From Aculops lycopersici (Eukaryota; Arthropoda; Arachnida; Trombidiformes; Eriophyidae), in the NCBI GenBank assembly GCA_015350385.1, contig WNKI01000001.1, forward strand, positions 3,763,965-3,827,964: a stretch of DNA of 64,000 nt. Direction: 5' to 3'. Numbering within the stretch: position 1 is the stretch's first letter; every line of letters begins with the position of its first letter. Shown here in pieces: positions 36,901 to 44,757 of the stretch. The notes beneath the pieces were generated by a model. It had not been told where the DNA came from. It saw only the letters and a program-made list of their open reading frames with translations, and did no database searches. A program made the position numbers and the translations under genes.

Positions 36901-39900
36901 GGGGCGGCTCATTTCGCGTTGCTCTTTTTTGGCTCGACCAGCCAACTAGTGCGAGAGGCTAATCCAATCGGTCTACTTCCACTGAACAACTATGCAAATA
37001 TGTATCACATGACCAGTGGCTGTTGCTTCCCCCACTTTCTCGCTGTTGCTAGCTTGCTCTTCCAGTTTGCTCCCTCTCTCTCTCTCTTAGAAAAAAGGCC
37101 AAGAGGATTTTCGAGCCAAAAGACAAGATTCGCGCGGACATTGGAAAACTCCCGTCGAGTTGGCGCGCAATTTACATGCTACTCTAGGGTCAGCGCTAGT
37201 TGCTTAGCTGGTTGTTTATGCGCTGCCATCAAAATTGATAAAAAGTAACCACACACTCGTGTATCAAGTTACACCACTTGCTCTTAGATTACCGCTACTA
37301 CTAGTACTACTACTACTACTACTACTACTGTTGCCGTTCCTGTACATAGTTTCGTTACGTAACTAAAGTTAGCCAATGAGCGTTGACTTAACCAACGACT
37401 CAGTCGCCCGCAGCGAGTCAATGGCTTGGTCAAACTCGGGCCGTAAATCAATCAGTTGGCCAGTGGTGACTCAGAACTCGACGTATTAATTGGTCATCAA
37501 TCCGCCCGCTTGTTGTATTTTTAGCCCTTAACTGCTAATCCCGAGTGTCGGTGTCTTTTTTCGAGTCACAAGCTCAAACCATTAACCTGATTTCCTTTAA
37601 CCAACTGCCCACTAAACCACTCATTTGAATGTCAACCAAACATAACCAAACGAAACAACCAACCAACGCTCACCGGAAGTAGACGATTTAATGTCGATTG
37701 CTAGCAACAATCAAGTAGCAACAACGACAAACCAGCAGCAGTTTGCCTTCAAGCTTATCAATAGCAACCATCACGTTCAAACACTAGAGAATGGGAGCCT
37801 GAGCATTCGGTCCAGTGCCAAGGAACACGAGGGCTACTACTTGTGTGAGGCAGACAACGGAGTCGAGCCCTCGCTAGTCAAGATCCTCCGGCTAACTGTC
37901 CACCAGCAGGCGCAGTTGCCCGAGGACATTCAATTATTGGAGCCGCTGACACCGTCATCCTCGTTGTCGTCGCCATTGAGCTCCCTGCACCACCACCACC
38001 AACCACCTGCGAATGCGGCCGCAACTTCCGGCGCAGGCTCGGCGGCCACACTGCTCGCAACTACCAGCCAACAACAACAACAGCAGCAGCAGCAACAACA
38101 ACAACAACTAAACACGGTAATCAAGTCGCTAAGAGTGGCGCAAAACACTAGTCTCGTTAGACTCTTGTGTCAGCCCATCGGCGAGCTCCCGTTGACGCTC
38201 GATTGGTTGCGCGATGGTCAGCTCATTTACACGCACACGACGCAGCCGCCACCTGCCAGCGGAGGTGATCTATCATCCGGTTCCAATGGTCGCCAGGCTC
38301 AATCGTTGGCTAGCTCGTTGACCCCATCCTCGTCGTCGTCATCGTCGTCTTCGATTCAGAGCTCGCTGGCACAAACTTCGGCCACCCCCTTTGCACGGTA
38401 CCGCGTGTCAGCCCGCCGGAGTTTGACACGCCCAGTTGCGGGAGTCGACAGTGAGCTAACCATAAGCTCGCTAACGAGACACGATGCTGCCCTGTACACT
38501 TGTTCGGCGCGCAACGCCTATGGCCGAGCCGAGCGCACGGTGCGCCTCGTGGTCCAGGAGCCACCTGAGGCGCCGGAGATGGTTGATGTTGCTCACATAT
38601 CTAGCCGTTCAATTGGTTTGCGCTGGTCGGCGCCGTTCGACGGCAACTCGCCCATTGTAAAGTACATAGTTGAGTACCGGAAGCACCCGATAGGTGAGTA
38701 TAGTTTTCTTGTTTCCATCTCGTTATTGAACGGAAGCCAAAACGGAAGCCTTTATTAATATTTTCACGCCAATATTCCACACCAATGTCACCATTAGAAC
38801 ACGCGGATCAGCGTGGCAACTTGACGCAGCTTCAACAGCAACAACCAAGTCAGTTTGCCGTCGCACTAACTGGACGCTCGGAAAAGATGATGCCGTTCAA
38901 GAGCAGCAACTTGGATCCTGTTGCCACTGGCGTAAGTGGCGTTCAATCAGGTGGCAACTCCATTGCAACTGGAGGTCTCCAAGTTCAGCACACAATTCAC
39001 GACTTGGAACCGCTGGCGCACTATACGATGCGAGTGCTGGCCGTGAACGCAATTGGCCAGTCGCGGCCAAGTGTGGCCTTGAGCTTGAGGACCGAGGAGG
39101 AGGGTAAGTTTGAGGGGAAGAAGGAGAGAGTGATGGAATTTCCGGTTAAATTTCTAACGAAGGGGAAACCTGCAAAGTTAAGTTGAGAGAGAGAGAGAGA
39201 AATGGCAATACACAATTAACTATTCTACTGTTCGATGGCCAAAGTTTGGCCGAAGGAGTTTGAGAAAATGTCGCTTGGTTAGATTGGATGGCTCAAATTG
39301 GATTGAACTGGAAAGCAACTGTGAATCGGTGAGGATTGTGTTTCTATCAAACTCTCTTATGTGTTGGCTTGTCAAACCAGCACATAAAGCCAATCGAAGA
39401 TTCGGTTGCAAACTCAAATCAGTGGAAGATTTAGGAGCTAAAACTAGTGGGTGTGCAAAGCTCGATTGAGTGGCACACTTGTACCCCGCCGCTTCCGGTG
39501 ATTCAATTAACGAACTTGCCACCAGGACCACAGTCAATCGTTTGCTCGTTTCGCGGCAGTTCTTTATGCCCGAAGCGGAAGTGTAGCTCTAAGTTGTCGT
39601 ATTTGGACAGCGGTGCAGCCGCGAGCACTGGCAACGAGAGAAAGCGACAAGTTTCCGCTATCGCTCATTACGACCGCCTCTAGGTTTCAAATGAACTTGA
39701 TTTGCCTGGAGCTGGAGGCTAGCTCTGCCACAGACTCTGGACTTGGGAGGAAGTAATAGTAGAAGTTTCCTAATTAGACTTATTCTTATTCGCGCATTCT
39801 CATAGTCCTTCTCGAGTTTGCCTATTTGTCTTGGAGTTCAGTCGGTGGCAACTCACAAAAAGGGAGGGGAGGCAAATTTCTCCGCCCTCACTTCCCCCTT

Positions 39901-40564
39901 AACCCCAAAAGCGCAAACAAATTTGCCCGACAAAACGACTCACCGAAAGCGCCACTGCCTCCAAATTGCCAGTGAATGAAAGGAGCAAATCTTCAGTGAT
40001 CAATTCAAGTGAGCAATTCACAGTGCTTAGGGAGAGAGCCGCCAGCCTCATTACCATAACTCACCTTGATGAGCCGCTGGTCGATGCTCACTTGCTTGGT
40101 GGACAAATTTGTCCCGATGTCGCAACTTTGCCTCTTTGAAGCTTAGATAGCCTTTCGACTTGGATGCGACGAATCAAGTCCCATCTTTGCCGCTGGCGTT
40201 GGCTATTTGGACAGATTAAAGTCGATGGGCTAGAGAAGAAGTCGAGCTAATCATGCCGATTTCGGAAAAAGCCCCTGATAGAATTGGCGGCCAAGTCGTT
40301 GGATTCAAGCAGCATTCGCCCAGAGTAACTCTTACACTGACACACACTAATCCAAGCTTGCCGAATGTTGATGCACAAACAAACCAACTCTTGATGGACT
40401 GTACCAAAGCGATCAAGTGTAGCAAGTGCATAATCAGCAGACAAAGAGCAGCGCTCATCTATTGGCACACAGTACCAATTGATGAGCAGAACTCTCATCC
40501 AAGCGCCTCGCCTCTACAAGGCTAAAGCTACCATGAAATTGAATAGGAATCGTTAAGAGGGTGG

Positions 40565-40596
<32 letters not shown>

Positions 40597-43500
40597 GAGA
40601 TCTGCTGATAGCTATCGTCGTCGTTGTTGTTGCTTTTCTTTGCTGCCGATATGACGTAACTGGGCAAATTTACCGATTTGATTGCACAGCGAGGCGCATA
40701 GAGGCGTGCGCCTAGCGACGACATCAAATCGGTGAAAAGTTGCTCACGCTAAATCGTTTGACGCAAGCAAAAAGGAAAAATTAATTGATTTTCCACTCGA
40801 CTAACTCGTATTATGCCGAGATTTAACTCATTGTTGTTCAATGAGTTTATATGTACTAACTTTAACAGAGTTGCGATTAAAATCTTGAGCTGAATATAAT
40901 TCTTTTGAGCCGCTTGCTGTTTGAAAAATCACTGTTCGATCAAGCAGAAGGGAGATAATATTTTTACGGAATTTCCATAATAAAACTTGAGTTATTTTTT
41001 ACAATAAGAAATCGAGCAAAATCACTGACTCAACTCTTTCCTCACCATCGATTACAACAAAACTCAGTGCCTTCCGTCGTGCCAAATTTGGTGGAGGCCA
41101 ACGTTTTAAGTTCAAAGTCAATCAAACTTCGATGGACGATCTCTTATGCGCCTGAGCGCGAGATTATCGATGGATTCTTTGTCGGTTACAGATCGCTTGA
41201 GGCGCAAACTTTGGATGGAATGAAGGCGCAGCAGGTGGTTGGATCCTCGGGAACAAGTGGCCAACAACAACAGCAACAACAAGGTCAAATGGAGCAGCCA
41301 ACTTTCACCTACAAAACAATCAGATTATCGGCCGCCAGCCAGCAACAGCAGCAGCAATTGCACCAAAAGGGTGGATTGGTTTTGGATAACGGCGCTCAGG
41401 CAATGCAAGTGGCAAGCAGCTCGCCCGGCGACCACCAATCGGCTCTATTGTCGCCCATTTCATCTGTGACAAAAACGGTTCCGCCACAACCAACTAATGC
41501 CTTCAACCTGGCCAATCTCATTGTTGGCCACCACGCAACATCATCGCAAATGAACTTGGACTCAAATCAACAACAACAACAACAGCAAGCTCAGCAGCAG
41601 CAAGTGATTGTTGTGGTTAGCACCTTTGAGTATGTGATAACTGGATTAGAGAGGAACACTGAGTATACAATTTTGATTCAATGTTTCAACAAAAAAGGCG
41701 CCGGCCCTACGAGCGATCCCATTGTATTCAAAACTTTCTCCATCGATCCGCCTGATAAATTATTGCTTCTGGCAGATGATATTACAGAGTCGAGTTTAAG
41801 ATTAAGCTGGCGCTTTGCAGTTGACAGCTCACTACTACTATTAGGAAACAACCAAAACAACAAACCATCGGAGCCACCTGTTGACGGTTACGTGTTGACC
41901 TTTGCGCGAATCACACCACAAGCTGCATCGGATGCTCAGCTTACGCAAGCTGCAGCTAGACTTCCAATTAAGTCGCAACAAAATGCAGTCGGTACATTGG
42001 ACAGTCCAGCCGCTCGCATAAGTCAGGCAAATCCAATGCTCCCGTCGTCATCAGGCGAAAACTCCATTAACCAGCACCAATGGCAAGCGATTCAGCTGGC
42101 ACCTCAGCAGAGGAGTCACCAGCTCAAAAATTTAGAGTGCGGTTCGTCATACGCAATGAAAATTTGGGCCTTCAACAAAATTGGCCGGGGCGAGCCAAGT
42201 GATACTTTGAACGTCAGGACCCGAGGCAAAGGTAAGTTGTTTTTCGCAGGTAAATTTATCGCGCATTTCAGTAAGACCATCGTCGACTAACAGAATGTAT
42301 AATCACAATACAAAAACAAAAACCTTGCAGCTCCCATTGCACCCGACAAGAGATCTTTCATGTCGATTAATAGCACTCAGGTAAAGTTGCATCTGGTCGC
42401 TTGGTATGACGGAGGTTGTGAGATTGAAAAATTTGTCGTCCAATATCGAGCTCGCGGACAGGAGGAGTGGGTTCTGGTGTCAAATAATATTTTGAAAGAG
42501 CAATTGAGCATTACAATCAGAGATTTGATACCTGCCACCGCTTACGAGCTACAGGTTGCCGCTCAAAATCACGTCGGCCGCACTGATATGCGATACAGAT
42601 TTTACACCCTCGACTCGGAGGGCAAACAGGTGGGCGTTGGACATTCAATGTTTGACCAGTCCATGGGCGATATGGATGATTTGGACTACACTGATCCGCA
42701 AAATCCCACTGCTCGCCGAGGCGAAGAGTCTAGTTTGCGCACATCAATGATGCTATTGCGTCACATGCTAAACTCGCCATTTACCCTAATGCTGGCATTG
42801 GGTTTGTTTGTTATCCTTTTTGTGATGCTCGTATTTCATCGCTTCACTTTCAACTCTCAAGGTTCAACCTCGTCACTGGGAACTTTAAACTCTAGCTTGA
42901 ACAAGTCACCGGCGAGGGGAAATGGTAATGGAAACGGAAACGGAACTGGCAATGGTTACGGCAACGATCATAGGCGAGACTCCGATCCAAGCCAGGTAAA
43001 CGGAGGCGGCGGCGGCGGTATGTTGGGAATGGATGGCGGAAGCGACGCTCCTCTGAGTAGTGGTTCCCTCCAAGACACCCCGCAGAGATCAATGAATGAC
43101 ACAGCCGCCTACCAGAGGTCCACGTTTGCAGGTAACAACAGCGGAAACAACTATGCTTCGGCGACAGCAGGCAATCCACTATCTCCATTCAGTGCCCCAC
43201 CTCCGAGCTCCTGTCACGTGGGTCCAAATTTGTACGGCCAACTTGGACCGAATCAATATGCGAGCGCTCACAGGAATTTGGGCGATGGGCTAACCGACGA
43301 ACAGTGTTTGATGCAAATGCTAATGCTAAACGCGCAACACCAGCAACAAAACTCCCACCTGTCGGAAAGTGAGCAGCAGTCGCCTATGGGTCTCGGCGAA
43401 CCCATGAATCCCTCCTATGTAACGGCGGCTTTGACAACTTTGGCTCGCAACAAGAGACTCCAGAACGGAAGCCAACCCATGAGCTACTCAACTTACACAA

Positions 43501-44077
43501 GTGGAGCGATGAACGCGGCAACTCTGGGCAGAGCCCAGCAGCAATTCACAGCAAACTTTCCAAGTAAGTCTAAGTAGCGAATAGCAATTGATTATAAAAT
43601 GATGTAACTTGATGAGAAAAGAAAGCATCAACTAACTCCGTTTCAACCTCAAACTATCCCGTAGAGCAGAATACTGATGCTACTGTTGGAATGTTGGAAA
43701 TGCAAATGGTTGGCAATATCCAGAATGGCGACCAAATAAGTCGCTCAAGTTCGCGTTATAACAGCGAGCGAAACAATTTGACTTCCTTTGGAATGACGTC
43801 TAATATGGCAAACAATGGACTTCCACTATCGGATATCGCCTCAACAAGTGGCCATGGAACTTGCTCCTCGTCACTGGCGCTTGACTCGCCGCAAGCTACA
43901 GCTGATTGCTCGAGCCAAGCGGCTGGAAATTGTGATACTTTAAATGTCAAACAATATGAGGTGCCTTTTAGTGCTAGGGGATCCATGTTATTTGGATCTG
44001 GACTTGAGAAGAAGACTGGCAATAGTACAACTGCGAACGGGGAAAAAGAAGAGGCCAAAACTCTAATCTGTTATTGA
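20398..44077 (+). CDS. Dscam: Dscam-like Ig/FN3 cell adhesion receptor (ten exons, 1693 aa)
   Basis: Exons: 20398-20827, 31460-31507, 32693-32998, 34120-34201, 36050-36138, 37683-38693, 38798-39103, 41068-42231, 42331-43563, 43665-44077. All junctions are GT/AG and phases agree (phase 1, except phase 2 between the fourth and fifth). The total is exactly 1694 codons including stop. Domain order is signal peptide, three Ig domains, four FN3 domains, one membrane helix (MLALGLFVILFVMLVF) and a ~330-residue tail. Junction-crossing residues such as VK-VPPKW, CQATG-NPNPFIRW and RGK-APIAP match Dscam closely, and the last FN3 has the WYDGGCEIEKFVVQY pattern of the membrane-proximal Dscam FN3. Classical Dscam has ten Ig and six FN3, so this is a shortened form. 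It is a neuronal or immune homophilic receptor by family. Exon 1 is the least certain; its Kozak context at 20398 is excellent. Confidence 0.72.
22898..22920. repeat. Perfect hairpin, 10-bp stem, 3-nt loop
   Basis: The arms ATCTCAGGTA and TACCTGAGAT are exact reverse complements. It lies within the long first intron. Confidence 0.9.
23957..23984. repeat. Perfect hairpin, 12-bp stem, 4-nt loop
   Basis: The arms TGATGTCCATTA and TAATGGACATCA are exact reverse complements around GGTA. Confidence 0.9.
24777..24798. repeat. Perfect hairpin, 9-bp stem, 4-nt loop
   Basis: GGTTCCCAT and ATGGGAACC pair exactly around TGGG. Confidence 0.9.
26211..26271. repeat. CT microsatellite with 20-N gap, copia insertion target
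   Basis: CT-rich sequence resumes after N at 26231-26250 and abuts the left end of the retrotransposon. The same CT repeat resumes directly after its right end. Confidence 0.9.
26272..26458 (+). repeat. 5' LTR
   Basis: 187 bp, identical on reading to 30684-30870. It contains a TATATAAAA promoter box near 26389 and an AATAAA signal near 26413. Confidence 0.95.
26459..26469 (+). promoter_or_regulatory. Primer binding site (initiator Met tRNA type)
   Basis: TGGTAGCAGGG begins at the base after the LTR. Its first nine bases complement the 3' CCA end of eukaryotic initiator methionine tRNA. Confidence 0.75.
26558..30796 (+). CDS. Copia-type gag-pol polyprotein (1412 aa)
   Basis: One uninterrupted frame from ATG 26558 to a TAG located inside the right LTR. 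Domains in order: UBN2-type gag; CCHC knuckle (CRYCKEKGHWIKDC, from residue ~209); aspartic protease with ADSG near 270; gag-pre-integrase/zinc-binding region from ~394; integrase core with D460, D523 and E559 (second pair spaced D-35-E); copia-type reverse transcriptase with YVDD near 1060; RNase H with conserved acidic residues after ~1220. The order protease-integrase-RT-RNase H defines Ty1/copia. As in several copia elements, gag and pol are fused without a frameshift. There are no stops or frameshifts, so it is probably functional. A TTG codon at 26552 precedes the chosen ATG but is not needed. Confidence 0.95.
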   Translation: MNDKQDFKLLRLQKDNYVVWKWQFKNILRAKGIEKVLDGGDENPQTDAQALAMLGSSLDEENMLKIINCTTFTEAWKTIEVCFENKTTYEPQNLFRRLNGYKINSASEVSQGISELKGIVAQLKNLNEDVSDNNLIGAILSALPSSFDIFVTVWKNSADQKLDSLVAKLIAEATDQISKESVETKALAAKGGAKRGNNNNRKNLDKDQCRYCKEKGHWIKDCKQLKEPYDPNRKRKPNKNDKKREDDNDEEFAFMTKVINVRLPEDVWVADSGCTHHMTPYKWLFSSFTSLSNTPPIQLADDSSCLDVQGQGEVITKQGKLKNVLYVPGLSQNLFSLSSASSNGVAYRSDKNKIIFECKGKEIFVAVLTNKLYLIKFDMKNPLAAQVKSATLNEWHSRFNHVSQDTIKYMQKNNVVEGLNIVSNKNDKCEDCQLNKCTRVHHPQKSTPRAIKAGNILHIDTSGKSNVISIGGSQYFVLCKDEASGYRLNAFVTTKDQIANKVKMFISQAMLETGNLVLKVVTDNGSEFVNNDLKLFFEQRGIIHEKSVPYVAQQNGYIEREMRTHKEAAKTMLTNSKLDKNLWAEAINCATYTLNRIVNESNKQATPYELWFGTKPNVKNLRCFGELAIVKKQEGQVKGTWDERGEMATFVGYTNKFNTYRFLQNGKIIIACDATFLNKMNNDEPVVTNRMDNYMWISSNPIINVESSVVGDGGNVSDMNEDFGSVFDQNSASLNMDLSGPRNSTPVPQEPEREPVEVQQQHQYQVAEEVEQPLPAQVQQPVQGSRINPYFNTDVDYSFALQRQDGHDRIHLSDLEYRPNANNWINKRTGRFVAKDMIRTIKEKVTQKDRGANLVVVSSPTRENIPIPSNYNDAMQSPHHQGWKKAMDDEMKSLNDNEVYEEIPRDQVNKKIVSSKWVFVVKYKKNGQVDKYKARVVARGFSQVYGVDYEATYCSVVQVMTTRLMLSYAAKEKLKIRQFDVKTAFLNGDLKEEIFMEPPEGYSNQDKVWKLKRSLYGLEQSPRMWNEKFSSFMKELGFAMSNYDNSVFFTFKPLVILIIYVDDGLVFARESSTIDVIMEKLQNQFEIRELEVNVYRGLEIELQEDGILVHQSNQVKKILETFKMSDAKSAKNPSIKLDEQNEQPLRPEVPYRSAVGMLQYVSDSTRPDIAFAVNKLARKMSSPTETDWKLVKHLLRYLRGNSQMGIKFQKNGGGKLVGYSDSDFAGDATSAKSTTGFVVLFNGSPIHWKTQLQRHVTVSSTEAEVVALCSLSKEMSWIRRMAIELRIMKDEPALILCDNKSSLTIVGSERLAGRTRHLRAQNAYVYEQVDYGELILEHVKSAHNLADILTKTVQTGLFENNRNVLLQHVDSHEGGMLRDVCVNANPLCAVSGIDTPTGMLHLRGNNPVELCV
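30674..30683 (+). promoter_or_regulatory. Polypurine tract
   Basis: GAAGGGGGGA ends at the base before the right LTR, the expected position of the plus-strand primer. Confidence 0.8.
30684..30870 (+). repeat. 3' LTR
   Basis: 187 bp, matching the 5' LTR at every base I compared. It overlaps the last 113 bases of the gag-pol frame. Confidence 0.95.
30871..30932. repeat. CT microsatellite downstream of copia
   Basis: About 50 bp of TC repeat followed by TCTTTC variants. This is the continuation of the tract that the element split. Confidence 0.9.
31460..31507 (+). CDS. 48-nt microexon, start of first Ig domain
   Basis: Flanked by a CACAG acceptor and a GGTAAGT donor, phase 1 on both sides. 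It encodes RPILNEFSFPANLVQ-G, which joins the following exon as LVQ-G-MRFVLMCQV. That restores the A/B strands of a Dscam-type Ig domain that would otherwise be missing. Too short to be found by open-frame searches. Confidence 0.75.
31508..32692. other. Dscam-like gene intron
   Basis: No further exon recognised. It contains several short frames without domain signals. Confidence 0.5.
32693..32998 (+). CDS. Exon: remainder of first Ig domain
   Basis: 306 nt, phase 1 at both ends. Encodes MCQVLDGEPPVRIRWFKD (B-C strands with Cys and Trp) and SGNYTCMATNHHGSSSYS (F strand Cys), the two disulfide cysteines of an Ig fold. Donor GGTAAGT. Confidence 0.88.
32999..34119. other. Dscam-like gene intron
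   Basis: Holds a perfect hairpin at 33128-33153 (9-bp stem) and an octamer ACTTCCGG at 33744. No exon recognised. Confidence 0.5.
34120..34201 (+). CDS. Exon: start of second Ig domain
   Basis: 82 nt, entering in phase 1 and leaving in phase 2. Encodes V-PPKWRVEPQDRESIIG and EQITIDCQATG, with the first Ig cysteine. Junction VK-VPPKW is typical of Dscam. Confidence 0.85.
34202..36049. other. Dscam-like gene intron
   Basis: 1.85 kb without recognisable exons. It contains a GA-rich stretch near 35424-35456, a TATATA tract near 35592, and three ACCGGAAGT-type motifs. Confidence 0.5.
36050..36138 (+). CDS. Exon: middle of second Ig domain
   Basis: 89 nt, phase 2 in and phase 1 out. Choosing the TTTAG acceptor before 36050 over the ATTAG at 36069 yields CQATG-NPNPFIRWKF, restoring the C-strand Trp with proper spacing. 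A GTAAGT also occurs inside, before the chosen donor is not needed to be used. Confidence 0.75.
36139..37682. other. Dscam-like gene intron
   Basis: Contains a perfect 13-bp-stem hairpin at 36180-36211, 42 bp past the donor, and a GA microsatellite at about 36434-36459. A (CTA)n tract lies near 37295-37330. No further exon recognised. Confidence 0.5.
36180..36211. repeat. Perfect hairpin, 13-bp stem, 6-nt loop
   Basis: TTGTCTACCTATT pairs exactly with AATAGGTAGACAA around GGACAC. It is close to the 5' splice site of the preceding exon. Confidence 0.9.
37683..38693 (+). CDS. Exon: end of Ig2, Ig3 and start of FN3-1
   Basis: 1011 nt, phase 1 at both ends. It contains the F strand of Ig2 (EGYYLCEADNG), a poly-Ser/His/Gln linker, Ig3 (LCQPIGELPLTLDWLRDG ... 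ALYTCSARNAYGRAERTV) and the first half of FN3-1 (IGLRWSAPFDGNSPIVKYIV). A long Ser-rich segment is inserted within Ig3. The acceptor is AAGTAG, a NAGNAG site allowing 37680 or 37683. Confidence 0.88.
38798..39103 (+). CDS. Exon: end of FN3-1
   Basis: 306 nt, phase 1 at both ends. A Gln-rich insert is followed by HTIHDLEPLAHYTMRVLAVN and AIGQSRPS, the F-G strands of an FN3. Donor GGTAAGT. Confidence 0.85.
39104..41067. other. Dscam-like gene intron
   Basis: About 2 kb with GA repeats at 39186-39200 and 40567-40600 and a 9-bp-stem hairpin at 40825-40847. No exon recognised. Confidence 0.5.
41068..42231 (+). CDS. Exon: FN3-2 and FN3-3
   Basis: 1164 nt, phase 1 at both ends. FN3-2 runs from VPSVVPNLVEANVLSSKSIK to a conserved FNKKGAGPTSDPIVFKT end, but a ~110-residue Gln/Ser-rich insert splits it between YRSLEAQ and FEYVITGL. 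FN3-3 starts at PPDKLLLLADDITESSLRLS and ends at WAFNKIGRGEPSDTLNVRT, with another polar insert. Confidence 0.88.
42331..43563 (+). CDS. Exon: FN3-4, transmembrane helix, tail
   Basis: 1233 nt, phase 1 at both ends, after a 99-bp intron. FN3-4 has WYDGGCEIEKFVVQYRAR and LIPATAYELQVAAQNHVGRT. The membrane helix is at about 42780-42840. The cytoplasmic tail is Asn/Gly/Ser/Gln-rich. Confidence 0.88.
43665..44077 (+). CDS. Terminal exon, cytoplasmic tail
   Basis: Acceptor GTAG; joined codon AAG. Encodes a Ser/Asn-rich tail ending KTLICY. A poly(A) signal AATAAA lies at 44105-44110. The frame also reads through the upstream donor to a nearby TAG, so intron retention would give a shorter tail. Confidence 0.8.
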
Positions 44078-44382
44078 TGCGTAAATTTAAAATCTAGTCA
44101 TCAAAATAAAACCTCTAGGATTCTGCACGAGTCTCTATGGGAATTTCCCTTTCTCTTCTCACGTGATTGAAAAAACACTTGGCTTGCACCTGAGCCGCAC
44201 CTAAAGTAGTTCTTTTCGTAACATGTGTCTAGCAGAAGCTCGCTTGACATCACACATCTGGTCCAACGAAACCAGATACCAAGATGAGTTATAATTCTTA
44301 TATTACGACCTAATTATTACCCAATATATTGAAATACATCATCACATGATTATACTCTATTAACTCAAACCATCTCCACACT
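44078..44382. other. Intergenic
   Basis: The 3' UTR of the Dscam-like gene and promoter of the RING gene. Nothing else seen. Confidence 0.5.
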
Positions 44383-44757
44383 ATGAACGCAGTTTTGGAG
44401 GATGAGTGTCCGATTTGTTTCGAAGAGTATGAAGTTAGGGTGATTCTAAGATGCGGCCACATGTTTTGTCCCTCCTGTTTGATAAGATACCAAGTTCTGG
44501 GCGGAACCTGTTGTCCCATTTGTCAAGTGGAAATTGAAAGACCGGCTGTAGATATAAGGACCTTGTATAGCACCACCCCCTTTACCACCACACAGGCACA
44601 CTTTTACAACAGCCTCCCCATTCGCTTACACCTGGCCCAAATGTACAATGACATAGTGCGAGGACATTTTTCAATACTACCCTTTGTTATTGCATTTGGA
44701 TCCGAGATAGTCCTGCAAGCGGTGGAGGTGCTCCGACAGCTAGCAAGATATGAATAG
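44383..44757 (+). CDS. Small RING-finger protein (124 aa)
   Basis: A complete C3HC4 RING is at the very N-terminus: C9-x2-C12, C24-x-H26, C29-x2-C32, C44-x2-C47 (C43 is adjacent), with the usual hydrophobic spacing ECPICFE and CPIC. This predicts an E3 ubiquitin ligase or adaptor. The C-terminal 75 residues have a moderately hydrophobic stretch (FSILPFVIAFGSEIVLQAVE) that could be a membrane anchor or an amphipathic helix. I cannot place it in a named RING family. Single exon, 305 bp after the receptor gene on the same strand. Confidence 0.8.
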   Translation: MNAVLEDECPICFEEYEVRVILRCGHMFCPSCLIRYQVLGGTCCPICQVEIERPAVDIRTLYSTTPFTTTQAHFYNSLPIRLHLAQMYNDIVRGHFSILPFVIAFGSEIVLQAVEVLRQLARYE

